NCBI RefSeq assembly: GCF_024723735.1
Contig: NZ_JANQDU010000001.1
Coordinates: 1,178,001 to 1,242,000, forward strand
DNA from: Frigidibacter sp. ROC022
GTDB taxonomy: Bacteria > Pseudomonadota > Alphaproteobacteria > Rhodobacterales > Rhodobacteraceae
Length of the DNA stretch: 64,000 nt
Direction of reading: 5' to 3'
Shown here: in pieces, positions 1 through 8,584 of the stretch
Layout of the letters: each line of letters opens with the position of its first letter
How positions within the stretch are numbered: the stretch's first letter is position 1
Notes under the pieces: generated by a model
What the model was told of the DNA's origin: nothing
Seen by the model: only the letters and a program-made list of their open reading frames with translations
The model's database searches: none
Made by a program: the position numbers and the translations under genes

Positions 1-1766
1 GCGCCCTCGGCGTCGGCTCGCAATGGCTGGCCTGGCGGCTGCGGCTGCCGGCGATCGTGCTGATGCTGGCGGCCGGGGTGCTGGTCGGGCCGGTCTTCGG
101 GCTGTTCGAGCCGGAGCGCGATATCGGCGCGCTGACCGGGCCGATGATTTCGCTCGCGGTGGCGGTGATCCTGTTCGAGGGCGGGCTGAGCCTGAACTTC
201 TCGGCGCTGCGCGATGCCTCGAAAGGGGTGGCGCGGCTGGTCCTGATCGGGGCGCCGCTGGGCTGGCTGACCTCGACCCTGGCGCTGCATTACGGGGTCG
301 GGCTGGGCTGGGCCTCGGCCAGCGTCTTCGGCGGCATCCTGATCGTGACCGGGCCGACGGTGATCGCGCCGCTGCTGCGCCAGGCACGGCTGGCGCGGCG
401 GCCGGCGGCGCTGCTGCAATGGGAGGCGATCGTCAACGACCCGATCGGCGCCCTGGCCGCGGTGCTGGCCTTCGAACTGGTGCTGGTGCTGCGGGCGGAA
501 GAAACCTTCGGCGCCGCGATCTGGTCGCTGGTGATCGGGCTGGCGGTGGCGGCGGCCCTAGGGCTGGTGGCCGGGCAGGGGCTGGTCTGGCTGTTCCGCC
601 GCGGCCTGGCGCCGGAATACATGAAGGTGCCGATCCTGTTCGCCGCTATCCTGGTGGTCTTCGCGCTGTCCGACCATGTGCTGCACGAGAGCGGCTTGCT
701 GGCGGTGACGGTGATGGGGCTGAAGATCGCCAATGCCGGATTGCCGAGCTACGACGAGATGCGGCGCTTCAAGGAACATGCGACGATCCTCCTGGTCTCG
801 GGCGTGTTCATCCTGCTGGCGGCCTCGCTGGACCTCTCGACCCTGGCGCAGCTGGACTGGCGGGCGGGCCTGGGCATCGCGCTGGTGGTGCTGGTGGCGC
901 GGCCGCTGACCGTGCTGCTGGCGCTGGCCCGGACCGACGTGCCCTGGCCGGAGCGCTGGCTGATCGCGCTGACCGGGCCGCGCGGGGTGGTGCTGGTCGC
1001 GGTCGCCGGCCTGTTCGGCGAGCGGCTGGCCGGGCTGGGGATCGCCGATGCCGAGCGCATCGCGCCGCTGGCCTTCGCGCTGGTGGTGGTGACGGTGGTG
1101 CTGAACGGCTTCGGCCTGGTGCCGCTGGCGCGCTGGCTGGGGCTGTCGGGCAAGGAGGCGCCGGGGCTGCTGATCGTCGGCGGCTCGCGTTTCGCGGTGG
1201 CGCTGGCCGAGGTGCTGGGCAAGGCCGGGGTCCCGGTGCTGATCTCGGACCCGAACCCGGCCCGGCTACGCGCCGCGCGCGGGGCCGGGGTGCCGGTCTT
1301 CTACGGCGACATCCTGTCCGAGGCGGCCGAGCATTCTGTCGAACTGGTCGCCTATGGCAGCCTGCTGGCCGCGACCTGGAACGACGCCTACAACACCCTG
1401 GTCGCCACCGATTTCGCGCCCGAGTTCGGCCGCGCGAATGTCTGGCAGGTGGGGCGCGAGAAGGCCGACAAGGCGCGCCACGCGCTGCCGGCCTCGCTGG
1501 AGGCGCGGATCCTGGGCGGGGGCGAGACGCTGGACCATTTCGAGGGCCGGGTGGCGCAGGGCTGGACCCTGCGGCTGACCCGGCTGAGCGAGGAATTCGG
1601 GTTCGAGGACTGGCAGGAGACCCATCCCGAGGCGCAGATGCTGGGACGGCTGACGCCGGCCGGCGAACTGCGGCTGATGAGCGGGCCGGGGGAGCGGAAG
1701 CTGCCGCCGGGCACCCGTGTCCTGGCCCTGACCCCGCCCGAGGCGGCCAGGGCGGCGGCCGGCTGA
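1..1766 (+). CDS. Cation:proton antiporter, CPA1/NhaP type with C-terminal nucleotide-binding domain (5' partial)
   Basis: A membrane exchanger expected to swap Na+ or K+ for protons across the inner membrane. The frame is open from base 3, and residues before the first in-frame GTG (base 57) still match the first transmembrane helix of the family (RLPAIVLMLAAGVLVGP), so the true start lies outside the window; 587 codons are visible. About twelve hydrophobic segments fill the first 390 residues, with the family-type stretch NDPIGAL near residue 150. They are followed by a soluble part that starts with a Rossmann-like GGSRFAVALAEVLGKAG, as in TrkA-N/KTN domains that gate transport in response to NAD(H) or nucleotides. 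The transported ion cannot be read from sequence. The gene converges on bpt with 9 bases between the stops. Confidence 0.88.
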   Translation, partial: ALGVGSQWLAWRLRLPAIVLMLAAGVLVGPVFGLFEPERDIGALTGPMISLAVAVILFEGGLSLNFSALRDASKGVARLVLIGAPLGWLTSTLALHYGVGLGWASASVFGGILIVTGPTVIAPLLRQARLARRPAALLQWEAIVNDPIGALAAVLAFELVLVLRAEETFGAAIWSLVIGLAVAAALGLVAGQGLVWLFRRGLAPEYMKVPILFAAILVVFALSDHVLHESGLLAVTVMGLKIANAGLPSYDEMRRFKEHATILLVSGVFILLAASLDLSTLAQLDWRAGLGIALVVLVARPLTVLLALARTDVPWPERWLIALTGPRGVVLVAVAGLFGERLAGLGIADAERIAPLAFALVVVTVVLNGFGLVPLARWLGLSGKEAPGLLIVGGSRFAVALAEVLGKAGVPVLISDPNPARLRAARGAGVPVFYGDILSEAAEHSVELVAYGSLLAATWNDAYNTLVATDFAPEFGRANVWQVGREKADKARHALPASLEARILGGGETLDHFEGRVAQGWTLRLTRLSEEFGFEDWQETHPEAQMLGRLTPAGELRLMSGPGERKLPPGTRVLALTPPEAARAAAG

Positions 1767-1775
1767 GGTGGCGGG

Positions 1776-2609
1776 CTATTTTCCGGTGCGGATGTCGGGC
1801 AGGGCGATCCGGGCGACCTGCTCGGCAATCGGGTCGGTCGAGAGCGGGTGCAGATCGGCGGAATAGGATTCGGGGTCGCCGATCGGCTGCCATTGCCCGC
1901 CGTGGTAGATCTCCAGCGCCGGGAAGCTGGCCTTGTAGCCCATCTTCGGCGAACCCGGCACCCAGTAGCCGAGATAGACATAGGGCAGCCCGGCTTCGCG
2001 CGCGATGCGGATATGGTCGAGGATGATATAGGTGCCGAGCGAGTCGCGGGCGGCGTCGGGATCGTAGAAGGAATAGACCATCGACAGCCCGTCATCGAGC
2101 ACGTCGGTCAGGCAGACCCCGGTCAGGCGGCGCCGGGTTTCACCATCGGCCGGCGGCGCGGTGTATTCGATGACCCGGCTGCGGATCGGGGTTTCCTCGA
2201 CCATCGCGGCGAATTCGAAGATGTCCATGTCGGCCATCCCGCCGGTCGCATGGCGCGAATCGAGATAGCGGCGGAACAGCTCGAACTGGTCCTCGGTGGC
2301 CCAGGGGCTGGTCGCCTCGCGCACCAGCCGGGCATTGCGGCGCAGGGTGCGCCTGTGCGAGCGGGTCGGCCGGAATTCGGCGACATTGATCCGGGCCGAG
2401 AGGCAGGCCGAGCATTCGGCGCAGGAGGGCCGGTAGAGCACGTTCTGCGAGCGGCGGAAGCCCTGTTTCGACAGGCCGTCGTTCAGGGTCTGCGCGGTTT
2501 CGCCCTGCAGCGCGGTGAACAGCTTTCGCTCCATCCGCCCGTCCAGATAGGGACAGGGTTGCGGAGCCGTCACGTAGAATTGCGGCGCGATGGGAAGTGT
2601 ATGGCGCAT
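1776..2609 (-). CDS. bpt: Bacterial leucyl/arginyl-tRNA--protein transferase (Bpt/ATE family)
   Basis: Transfers an amino acid (leucine in characterised Bpt enzymes) from aminoacyl-tRNA to proteins with N-terminal Asp or Glu, creating an N-degron for ClpAP. The 277-residue protein has the N-terminal ATE domain with its cysteine cluster (CPYL, then PSCAECSAC around residues 60-68) and the C-terminal GNAT-like domain with SFYDPD and [16 protein letters not shown] chose the ATG at 2609, giving [12 protein letters not shown], because the family begins this way; an upstream in-frame start would add 12 unrelated residues. No clear Shine-Dalgarno sequence precedes it. It lies downstream of the RDD gene on the same strand. 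Whether the donor is leucine or arginine is inferred from the alphaproteobacterial family, not seen. Confidence 0.93.
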   Translation of the reverse strand: MRHTLPIAPQFYVTAPQPCPYLDGRMERKLFTALQGETAQTLNDGLSKQGFRRSQNVLYRPSCAECSACLSARINVAEFRPTRSHRRTLRRNARLVREATSPWATEDQFELFRRYLDSRHATGGMADMDIFEFAAMVEETPIRSRVIEYTAPPADGETRRRLTGVCLTDVLDDGLSMVYSFYDPDAARDSLGTYIILDHIRIAREAGLPYVYLGYWVPGSPKMGYKASFPALEIYHGGQWQPIGDPESYSADLHPLSTDPIAEQVARIALPDIRTGK

Positions 2610-2720
2610 GTGGTGCCCGGGTTGCCAACCCGGGAAGCCTAACAAGACCGATGCCGGATTGGAAAGGGTTTTCCGGGCCGCGCCGGGGGGGCGTGCCGGT
2701 CCGGCGTGCGGGCGGCGGCG

Positions 2721-2774
2721 AGAGGGGCTGTCTGCCCCTCTCGCGCTCTCCCCGAGGATATTTCCGAGGTAAAG
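2721..2774 (+). repeat. Intergenic hairpin-plus-tail element, copy 1
   Basis: A perfect 8-bp stem (2721-2728 with 2734-2741, loop TGTCT) is followed by a conserved tail (2750-2774) reading CCCCGAGGATATTTCC then GAGGTAAAG. A second copy with a different stem but nearly the same tail lies at 40795-40838. It sits between the end of the RDD gene and the start of bpt, in the orientation opposite to both. Shared tails with variable G/C-rich stems suggest a dispersed family element that may act as a terminator. Confidence 0.6.
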
Positions 2775-2813
2775 CGGTGCGGGTCGGGGGAGGGGCCGGG
2801 AACCGCTGCCTGC

Positions 2814-3281
2814 TCAGCGCCGGGCCGGGCGGTTCAGCGCCGCGGTTCCGAGGATCATGTCATGCAGCCCCTGCCGGCGCGGGGTGATCAGCATCAGCCC
2901 GACCGAGATCAGGAGCGGCACGACCATGCCGAGGAACAGGGTGAAGAGCAGCGTGTGGCCGGCGGCGGTCGGCAGGTCGAAGCGTTCGCCACGGTGATTG
3001 CGCATCTCGATCGCCACCATCCGCATGCCCCAGGTGGCCGAGCCGGAGGCGAGGGTCAGGGTTCGGTAGACGAAGCTGACCAGCATGGCGAGGAACGGCA
3101 GGTAGAACAGCGCGGTGAAGGCGGTGAAGGGGATCAGGATCACCGTCATGATGCCGATGATGACCGAATCGGCCAGGAAGGCCACCAGGCGCTTGCCGGG
3201 GATGTCGGCATAGAAGGCCGGGCTGGCCTCGGGATCGGGCAGGCCCCAGAGCGGGTCGTCGCGGTCGGGCGGGGCGGTCAT
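2814..3281 (-). CDS. RDD family membrane protein
   Basis: A 155-residue inner-membrane protein with three hydrophobic segments (about residues 30-55, 58-75 and 105-135). It carries family marks of RDD proteins: a basic/acidic start of the first helix (GKRLVAFLADSVIIG), a central ATWGMRMVAIEMR and a C-terminal RQGLHDMILGTAAL. The function of this family is poorly defined; some members have been linked to sodium or compatible-solute export. Start ATG at 3281. It is followed by bpt on the same strand after about 200 bases that hold a hairpin repeat, so co-transcription is uncertain. Confidence 0.85.
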   Translation of the reverse strand: MTAPPDRDDPLWGLPDPEASPAFYADIPGKRLVAFLADSVIIGIMTVILIPFTAFTALFYLPFLAMLVSFVYRTLTLASGSATWGMRMVAIEMRNHRGERFDLPTAAGHTLLFTLFLGMVVPLLISVGLMLITPRRQGLHDMILGTAALNRPARR

Positions 3282-3332
3282 GCTGCGGGGTCCTGTCTGA
3301 TGTCGGGCGCTGTGCCGAGGAAACGGGGGCGG

Positions 3333-3926
3333 TCAGGCCCCGGCGGTCCGGCTGCCCTCTGCGCCATGGCCGTTGCGGGCGCGGGCTGCGCGGGATTCCA
3401 TGAAGGCGTCGAACTCGGACTTGTCCTTGGCGGCGCGGAGCCGGTCGAGGAAGGCTTCGAAGCGCATCTGCTCCTCTTCCAGCCGTTGCAGCGTGTCGGC
3501 CTTGAAGGCGTCGAAGGCGCTGTTGCCCGAGCGTTGCGGGGATGCGCCGACCTGGGGCGCCACCGCCGCCTGTGTGGTGCCGAAGGCGAATCCGGCGAAG
3601 CCGCGCCAGAGGAAGATCGCCGCCAGCAGCAGCCCGACCGGCGCGAGGAAAACGAAGGCCAGGACCGTGGCGACGGTGGCGAAGGCGGTGAAGCCGATCA
3701 GCGAGAGGGCGCGCAGCGCCCGGCTGCGATCGGTCCAGATCATCGCCCGGAACCCCAGCCAGGCGGCCAGCAGCGCCAGGGCGGCGCCGGCCAGGGGCAG
3801 GAAGACGAAGCCCAGCACCACCGCCACCACCGCGAAACCGGTGAAGAAGATGATCCGCAGGGCGCGCAGGGCGAAATCGGGTTCTTCCGGCGCGACGGAG
3901 CCGCGCATCATGGGCAAGTCGGTCAT
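3333..3926 (-). CDS. DUF2852 family membrane protein (second of a tandem pair)
   Basis: A 197-residue protein of unknown function. It has two pairs of hydrophobic segments (about residues 22-60 and 70-110) and then a charged helical tail whose core reads NSAFDAFKADTLQRLEEEQ and AAKDKSEFDAFMESRAA, the signature of DUF2852. The ATG at 3926 is preceded by GAGG six bases upstream; an upstream open stretch is only the antisense of other sequence. It follows a second DUF2852 gene (4060-4545) on the same strand with an almost identical tail, so the pair looks like a local duplication in which this copy gained an extra membrane hairpin. Confidence 0.85.
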   Translation of the reverse strand: MTDLPMMRGSVAPEEPDFALRALRIIFFTGFAVVAVVLGFVFLPLAGAALALLAAWLGFRAMIWTDRSRALRALSLIGFTAFATVATVLAFVFLAPVGLLLAAIFLWRGFAGFAFGTTQAAVAPQVGASPQRSGNSAFDAFKADTLQRLEEEQMRFEAFLDRLRAAKDKSEFDAFMESRAARARNGHGAEGSRTAGA

Positions 3927-4059
3927 CGAAACCTCGCTGTCTGTTGGTCGGCGTCGTCTCTGCCATGCCGGGGGCCTCCGGTGTCGGGGCAACCCTTCCG
4001 GCAGAGCGCAGGACCCGGGCCGACCAGGGGCCGGCCCGGGCCGTCGGGCAGCGGAAGGA

Positions 4060-4545
4060 TCAGGCCGGTGTGGCGTCGTCATCGACGCTGTCGGCCTTGG
4101 CGCGGGCGCGCGCGGCGCGGTCCTCCATGAAGGCGTCGAATTCCGACTTGTCCTTGGCGTCGCGCAGCCTCTGCAGGAAGGCCTCGAAGGCTTCCTGCTC
4201 TTCTTCCAGCCGCCGCAGCGTATCGGCCTTGTAGCTGTCGAAGGCGGTGTTGCCCGTGGAGTTGAAGCCTTGACGGGCCTTCCAGGCGCGGCGATGCGAT
4301 TGCAGGCCGCCGCGGAAGGCGCAGGAACCACTGAACATGCGTTTGCTCCAGATCATGTATGCGAGAAGGGCAAGGCCGAGCGGCCAGACGAAGACGAACC
4401 CGAGGATCATCAACGCGATCCAGGCCCCCTTGCCGCGCTCGTCAAGCCAGTTCTCGGCGCGGGTGAACCAGCGGTAGAGACCCTCCGTACGGGTGTCGCG
4501 ATGGCCCATGGCGGCGTTGGGCGGGTCAAGGTCGGTGAAACTCAT
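4060..4545 (-). CDS. DUF2852 family membrane protein (first of a tandem pair)
   Basis: A 161-residue protein with one or two hydrophobic segments (about residues 41-67) and the DUF2852 tail: NTAFDSYKADTLRRLEEEQ followed by DAKDKSEFDAFMEDRAARA. The ATG at 4545 has a strong AAGGAGG site at the right distance. The C-terminal half matches that of the next gene almost residue for residue, while the N-terminal half differs. No biochemical role is established for the family; it is common in Rhodobacterales and Rhizobiales. Two copies of a 17-bp imperfect palindrome lie upstream (4583-4599 and 4641-4657), so expression is probably controlled by a dimeric regulator. Confidence 0.87.
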   Translation of the reverse strand: MSFTDLDPPNAAMGHRDTRTEGLYRWFTRAENWLDERGKGAWIALMILGFVFVWPLGLALLAYMIWSKRMFSGSCAFRGGLQSHRRAWKARQGFNSTGNTAFDSYKADTLRRLEEEQEAFEAFLQRLRDAKDKSEFDAFMEDRAARARAKADSVDDDATPA

Positions 4546-4582
4546 GCTCTGCGGCCTCCTTGCCGGATGTGAGTGTTGAAGA

Positions 4583-4599
4583 TGTAAACTGCATTCACA
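4583..4599. promoter_or_regulatory. Putative operator, 17-bp palindrome copy 1
   Basis: TGTAAA-N5-TTCACA, an imperfect dyad that matches the second copy at 4641-4657 in the reverse half-site order. It lies 38-54 bases before the DUF2852 start at 4545, a place where a bound protein could meet the promoter. The N5 spacing differs from CRP (TGTGA-N6-TCACA) and from PpsR (TGT-N12-ACA), so the regulator is not identified. Confidence 0.45.
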
Positions 4600-4640
4600 T
4601 TACGAATGTGGGGGGCGAAGGGCGACTTCGCAAGGGGCTA

Positions 4641-4657
4641 TGTGAAGATTATTTACA
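4641..4657. promoter_or_regulatory. Putative operator, 17-bp palindrome copy 2
   Basis: TGTGAA-N5-TTTACA, the second dyad of the pair, 58 bases (between five and six helical turns) from copy 1. It lies between the divergent DUF2852 and TehA-like genes and could serve either; its distance to the transporter start (222 bases) favours the DUF2852 side. Confidence 0.42.
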
Positions 4658-4878
4658 TTGGGCCGGAAAGCGCTTTCGCGCCAGAGATTTAGGGGGCGTC
4701 TTTTCGGGCGCCGGGGCGGCCCGGAGGCGGCCGGATGGCGCCTCCGGGGCCTTGCGGGGTGAGTCGTCCGGCCGATCCCGGACGGTCGGGCGCGGCACCG
4801 GGTCGCGCTGGATAAGTCGGCCCGGCTGGGGCAAGAGAGGGCGGTGACCGGACGGGATGATCAGGGGAGCATGCGACC

Positions 4879-5829
4879 ATGGCCGGACTGAGAACAGCGC
4901 AGATGCCGCCGGCGGTCTTCGCACCGATTCTCGGGCTGCTGGGGCTTGGCCTGGCCTGGCGCCGGGCATCCGCGGTCTGGGGCGTTCCGGACGCGATGGG
5001 CGAACTGATCCTGGGGGCCAGCGCAGGGCTCTGGCTCTTTGCCGCGGTCAGCTATGGGCTGAAGGTCTGGCAGCGGCCGGGCGTCCTGGCCGAGGATGCC
5101 GCGGCGTTGCCCGGTCGGGCCGGGCTGGCGGCGGCCGGGCTGGGCGGTCTGGCGCTGGCCCTTGGGCTGGTGCCCTATGCGCCGGTCCTGGCACGGGGGC
5201 TGCTGCTGCTGACCCTGGCCTGGCAGGCGGGCTTCGCGGTGCTGGTGCTGCGGCTGATCTTCGGCGGCCCGCCCGAGGGGCGCCGGGTGACGCCGGTCTG
5301 GCTGCTGACCTTCGTCGGTTTCATCCTCGGGCCGCTGGTCGCGGCGCCGCTGGGCTGGAGCGGGCTGGCGGTGCTGCTGCTGGCGCTGATGCTGCCGGTC
5401 GCGGCGGCGATCCACCTGGTCAGCCTGCGGCAGCTCTGGCAGGAGACGCCGATCCCGCCTCTGCGGCCGCTGCTGGTGATCCATTTGGCGCCGATCAGCC
5501 TGGGCGGCCTGGGGCTGGGCGCCCTGGGCATCGACTGGGCTGCGGCGCTGCTGGCACTGCTGGCCAGCGGGCTGGCGCTGGCATTGCTGGCAAGCCTGCG
5601 CTGGATCACCGCCGCCGGGTTCACCCCGTTCTGGGGCGCCTTCACCTTTCCGGTCGCCGCCTATGCCAACCTGCTGGGGCTGATGGCCGGGCTCTACCCA
5701 TGGGTGCAGGTCGCGGCGCTGCCGGTGCTGGCGCTGGCGACGGTGGCGGTGCCCTGGATCGCGATCCGGATCCTGCGGCTCTGGGCTGGCGGGCGGCTGG
5801 GCGAGATGACCGGCGCGGCGCGGGCCTGA
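4879..5829 (+). CDS. TehA/SLAC1-type (TDT family) transporter
   Basis: A 316-residue integral membrane protein made of about ten hydrophobic helices, the usual size and fold of tellurite-resistance/dicarboxylate (TDT) family channels. Recognisable elements are the first helix MPPAVFAPILGLLGLGLAW, the central HLAPISLGGLG (about residues 200-210) and WGAFTFPVAAYANL near residue 255, which correspond to pore-lining helices in TehA/SLAC1. The family carries anions such as chloride, nitrate, sulfite or malate; the substrate here is unknown. Start ATG at 4879 follows AGGGGAG. It is 96 bases upstream of guaB on the same strand. Confidence 0.85.
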   Translation: MAGLRTAQMPPAVFAPILGLLGLGLAWRRASAVWGVPDAMGELILGASAGLWLFAAVSYGLKVWQRPGVLAEDAAALPGRAGLAAAGLGGLALALGLVPYAPVLARGLLLLTLAWQAGFAVLVLRLIFGGPPEGRRVTPVWLLTFVGFILGPLVAAPLGWSGLAVLLLALMLPVAAAIHLVSLRQLWQETPIPPLRPLLVIHLAPISLGGLGLGALGIDWAAALLALLASGLALALLASLRWITAAGFTPFWGAFTFPVAAYANLLGLMAGLYPWVQVAALPVLALATVAVPWIAIRILRLWAGGRLGEMTGAARA

Positions 5830-5844
5830 GCCGGAATCGCGTGA

Positions 5845-7374
<1,530 letters not shown>

Positions 7375-7377
7375 GGC

Positions 7378-7392
7378 CGGCCGCTGCGGCCG
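7378..7392 (+). terminator. Short G/C hairpin between guaB and ackA
   Basis: CGGCCG-CTG-CGGCCG followed by TTT, just after the guaB stop and between two convergent genes. The stem is only six pairs and the T run is short, so termination is possible but not strong. Confidence 0.4.
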
Positions 7393-7399
7393 TTTCGTC

Positions 7400-8584
7400 C
7401 TATCCGGCGGTCAGGCTGCGGACTGCGCGGGCGATGACGGCTTCCTCGTTGGTCGGGATGACCAGCGCTTCGACCGCCGAATCGCTGGCCGCGATCCGGG
7501 TCGCGTTCGCGGCATTGGCGGCAGGGTCGAGCGTGACCCCCATCCAGCCGAGATGCTCGCAGATGCCCTGCCGGACCCGGGCCGAGTTCTCGCCGATGCC
7601 GGCGGTGAAGACCAGCGCGTCGAGCCCGCCGATCGCGGTGGCCAGCGCCGCCATTTCGGTTGCGGCGCGGTAGCAGAACAGCGCGATGGCCTCTCTGGCC
7701 TCGGGCGTCTCGCTGGCCTGCAGAACCGCCATGTCGTTGCTGATGCCGGAAACACCGAGCAGGCCGGACTCGTCGTAGAGCAGATGGCCGATCTGTTCGG
7801 CCGTCATCCGCTTCTGCTCCATCAGGTAGAGCACCACCCCGGGATCGAGCGCGCCGCAGCGCCGCCCCATCATCAGCCCGTCCAGCGCGGTGAAGCCCAT
7901 GCTGGTGGCGGCGCTGCGGCGGTTTCGCATCGCGCAGGCGCTGGCTCCGTTTCCCAGATGTGCGACGATCACCCGGCCCTCGGCCCGTTCCCCAAGAAGT
8001 CCGGGCAGGGCGCTGGCGATGTATTCGTAGGACAGGCCGTGGAATCCGTAGCGCAGGACGCCGTCCTCGGCCATGGCGCGGGGCAGGGCGAAGAGTTGTG
8101 CGAGACGGGACTGCGTGCGGTGAAAGCTGGTGTCGAAACAGGCCACCTGCGGCAGGCCGGGGACAGCGGCGGCGACGATCCGGATGGCGGCCAGATTATG
8201 CGGCTGGTGCAGCGGTGCCAGCGGTTTCAGCGTGTCGAGCTCGGCCAGCAGGTCATCGGTGATCCGTGCCGGTCCATGGTGCCTGCTGCCGCCATGCACC
8301 ACACGATGTCCGGCGGCGGCCAGGGACAGCCCGCCCTGCCAGGCGCGGATCCAGTCGAGCAGTGCCGGGATCAGCCGGTCGTGCCCGACATCCGGCGCCA
8401 CCGGAAACAGCTGTCCCCGTGGCAGTGCCCGGCCATCCTCGCCGCGGGCCGAAAGCACCGCGCGGTTGCCGATTCCGGCGATCTTGCCGCGCAGGATCGG
8501 GGGCCGGTCGCCGGGCTGGTCGGGGTAGACCGCGAACTTGAGGCTGGACGAGCCCGCGTTCAGAACCAGGAGGACCTCCCTCAT
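7400..8584 (-). CDS. ackA: Acetate kinase
   Basis: Transfers phosphate between acetyl-phosphate and ADP, giving ATP and acetate; with Pta it provides substrate-level phosphorylation when respiration is limited. The 394-residue protein has the ASKHA-fold motifs NAGSSSLKF (residues 9-17), RVVHGG, YGFHGLSYEYI, IVAHLGNGAS and FTAGIGENSARVR, and the late motif PTNEEAVIA. Its start codon overlaps the stop of the upstream MaoC-Pta gene by four bases (ATGA), so the two are translationally coupled. It is the last gene of the phaC-fabI-pta-ackA operon, downstream of an FNR-type promoter. Confidence 0.96.
   Translation of the reverse strand: MREVLLVLNAGSSSLKFAVYPDQPGDRPPILRGKIAGIGNRAVLSARGEDGRALPRGQLFPVAPDVGHDRLIPALLDWIRAWQGGLSLAAAGHRVVHGGSRHHGPARITDDLLAELDTLKPLAPLHQPHNLAAIRIVAAAVPGLPQVACFDTSFHRTQSRLAQLFALPRAMAEDGVLRYGFHGLSYEYIASALPGLLGERAEGRVIVAHLGNGASACAMRNRRSAATSMGFTALDGLMMGRRCGALDPGVVLYLMEQKRMTAEQIGHLLYDESGLLGVSGISNDMAVLQASETPEAREAIALFCYRAATEMAALATAIGGLDALVFTAGIGENSARVRQGICEHLGWMGVTLDPAANAANATRIAASDSAVEALVIPTNEEAVIARAVRSLTAG

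Larger units (their letters stand above)
4546..4878. other. Intergenic region between divergent DUF2852 and transporter genes
   Basis: 333 bases with no convincing gene. The first 120 bases from the DUF2852 side are clearly richer in A+T than the surroundings and hold several symmetrical sites: two TGTRAA-N5-TTYACA palindromes, the inverted repeat CACATT-ACG-AATGTG at 4596-4610 and the perfect 12-bp palindrome GAAAGCGCTTTC at 4666-4677, which resembles LacI-family operators. The remaining 200 bases up to the transporter gene are G/C-rich and show nothing I can name. Confidence 0.6.

Noticed and set aside
4583-4657. PpsR (TGT-N12-ACA) or CRP (TGTGA-N6-TCACA) sites
   Set aside because: Both palindromes have TGT-N11-ACA spacing, one base off PpsR and of odd length compared with CRP.
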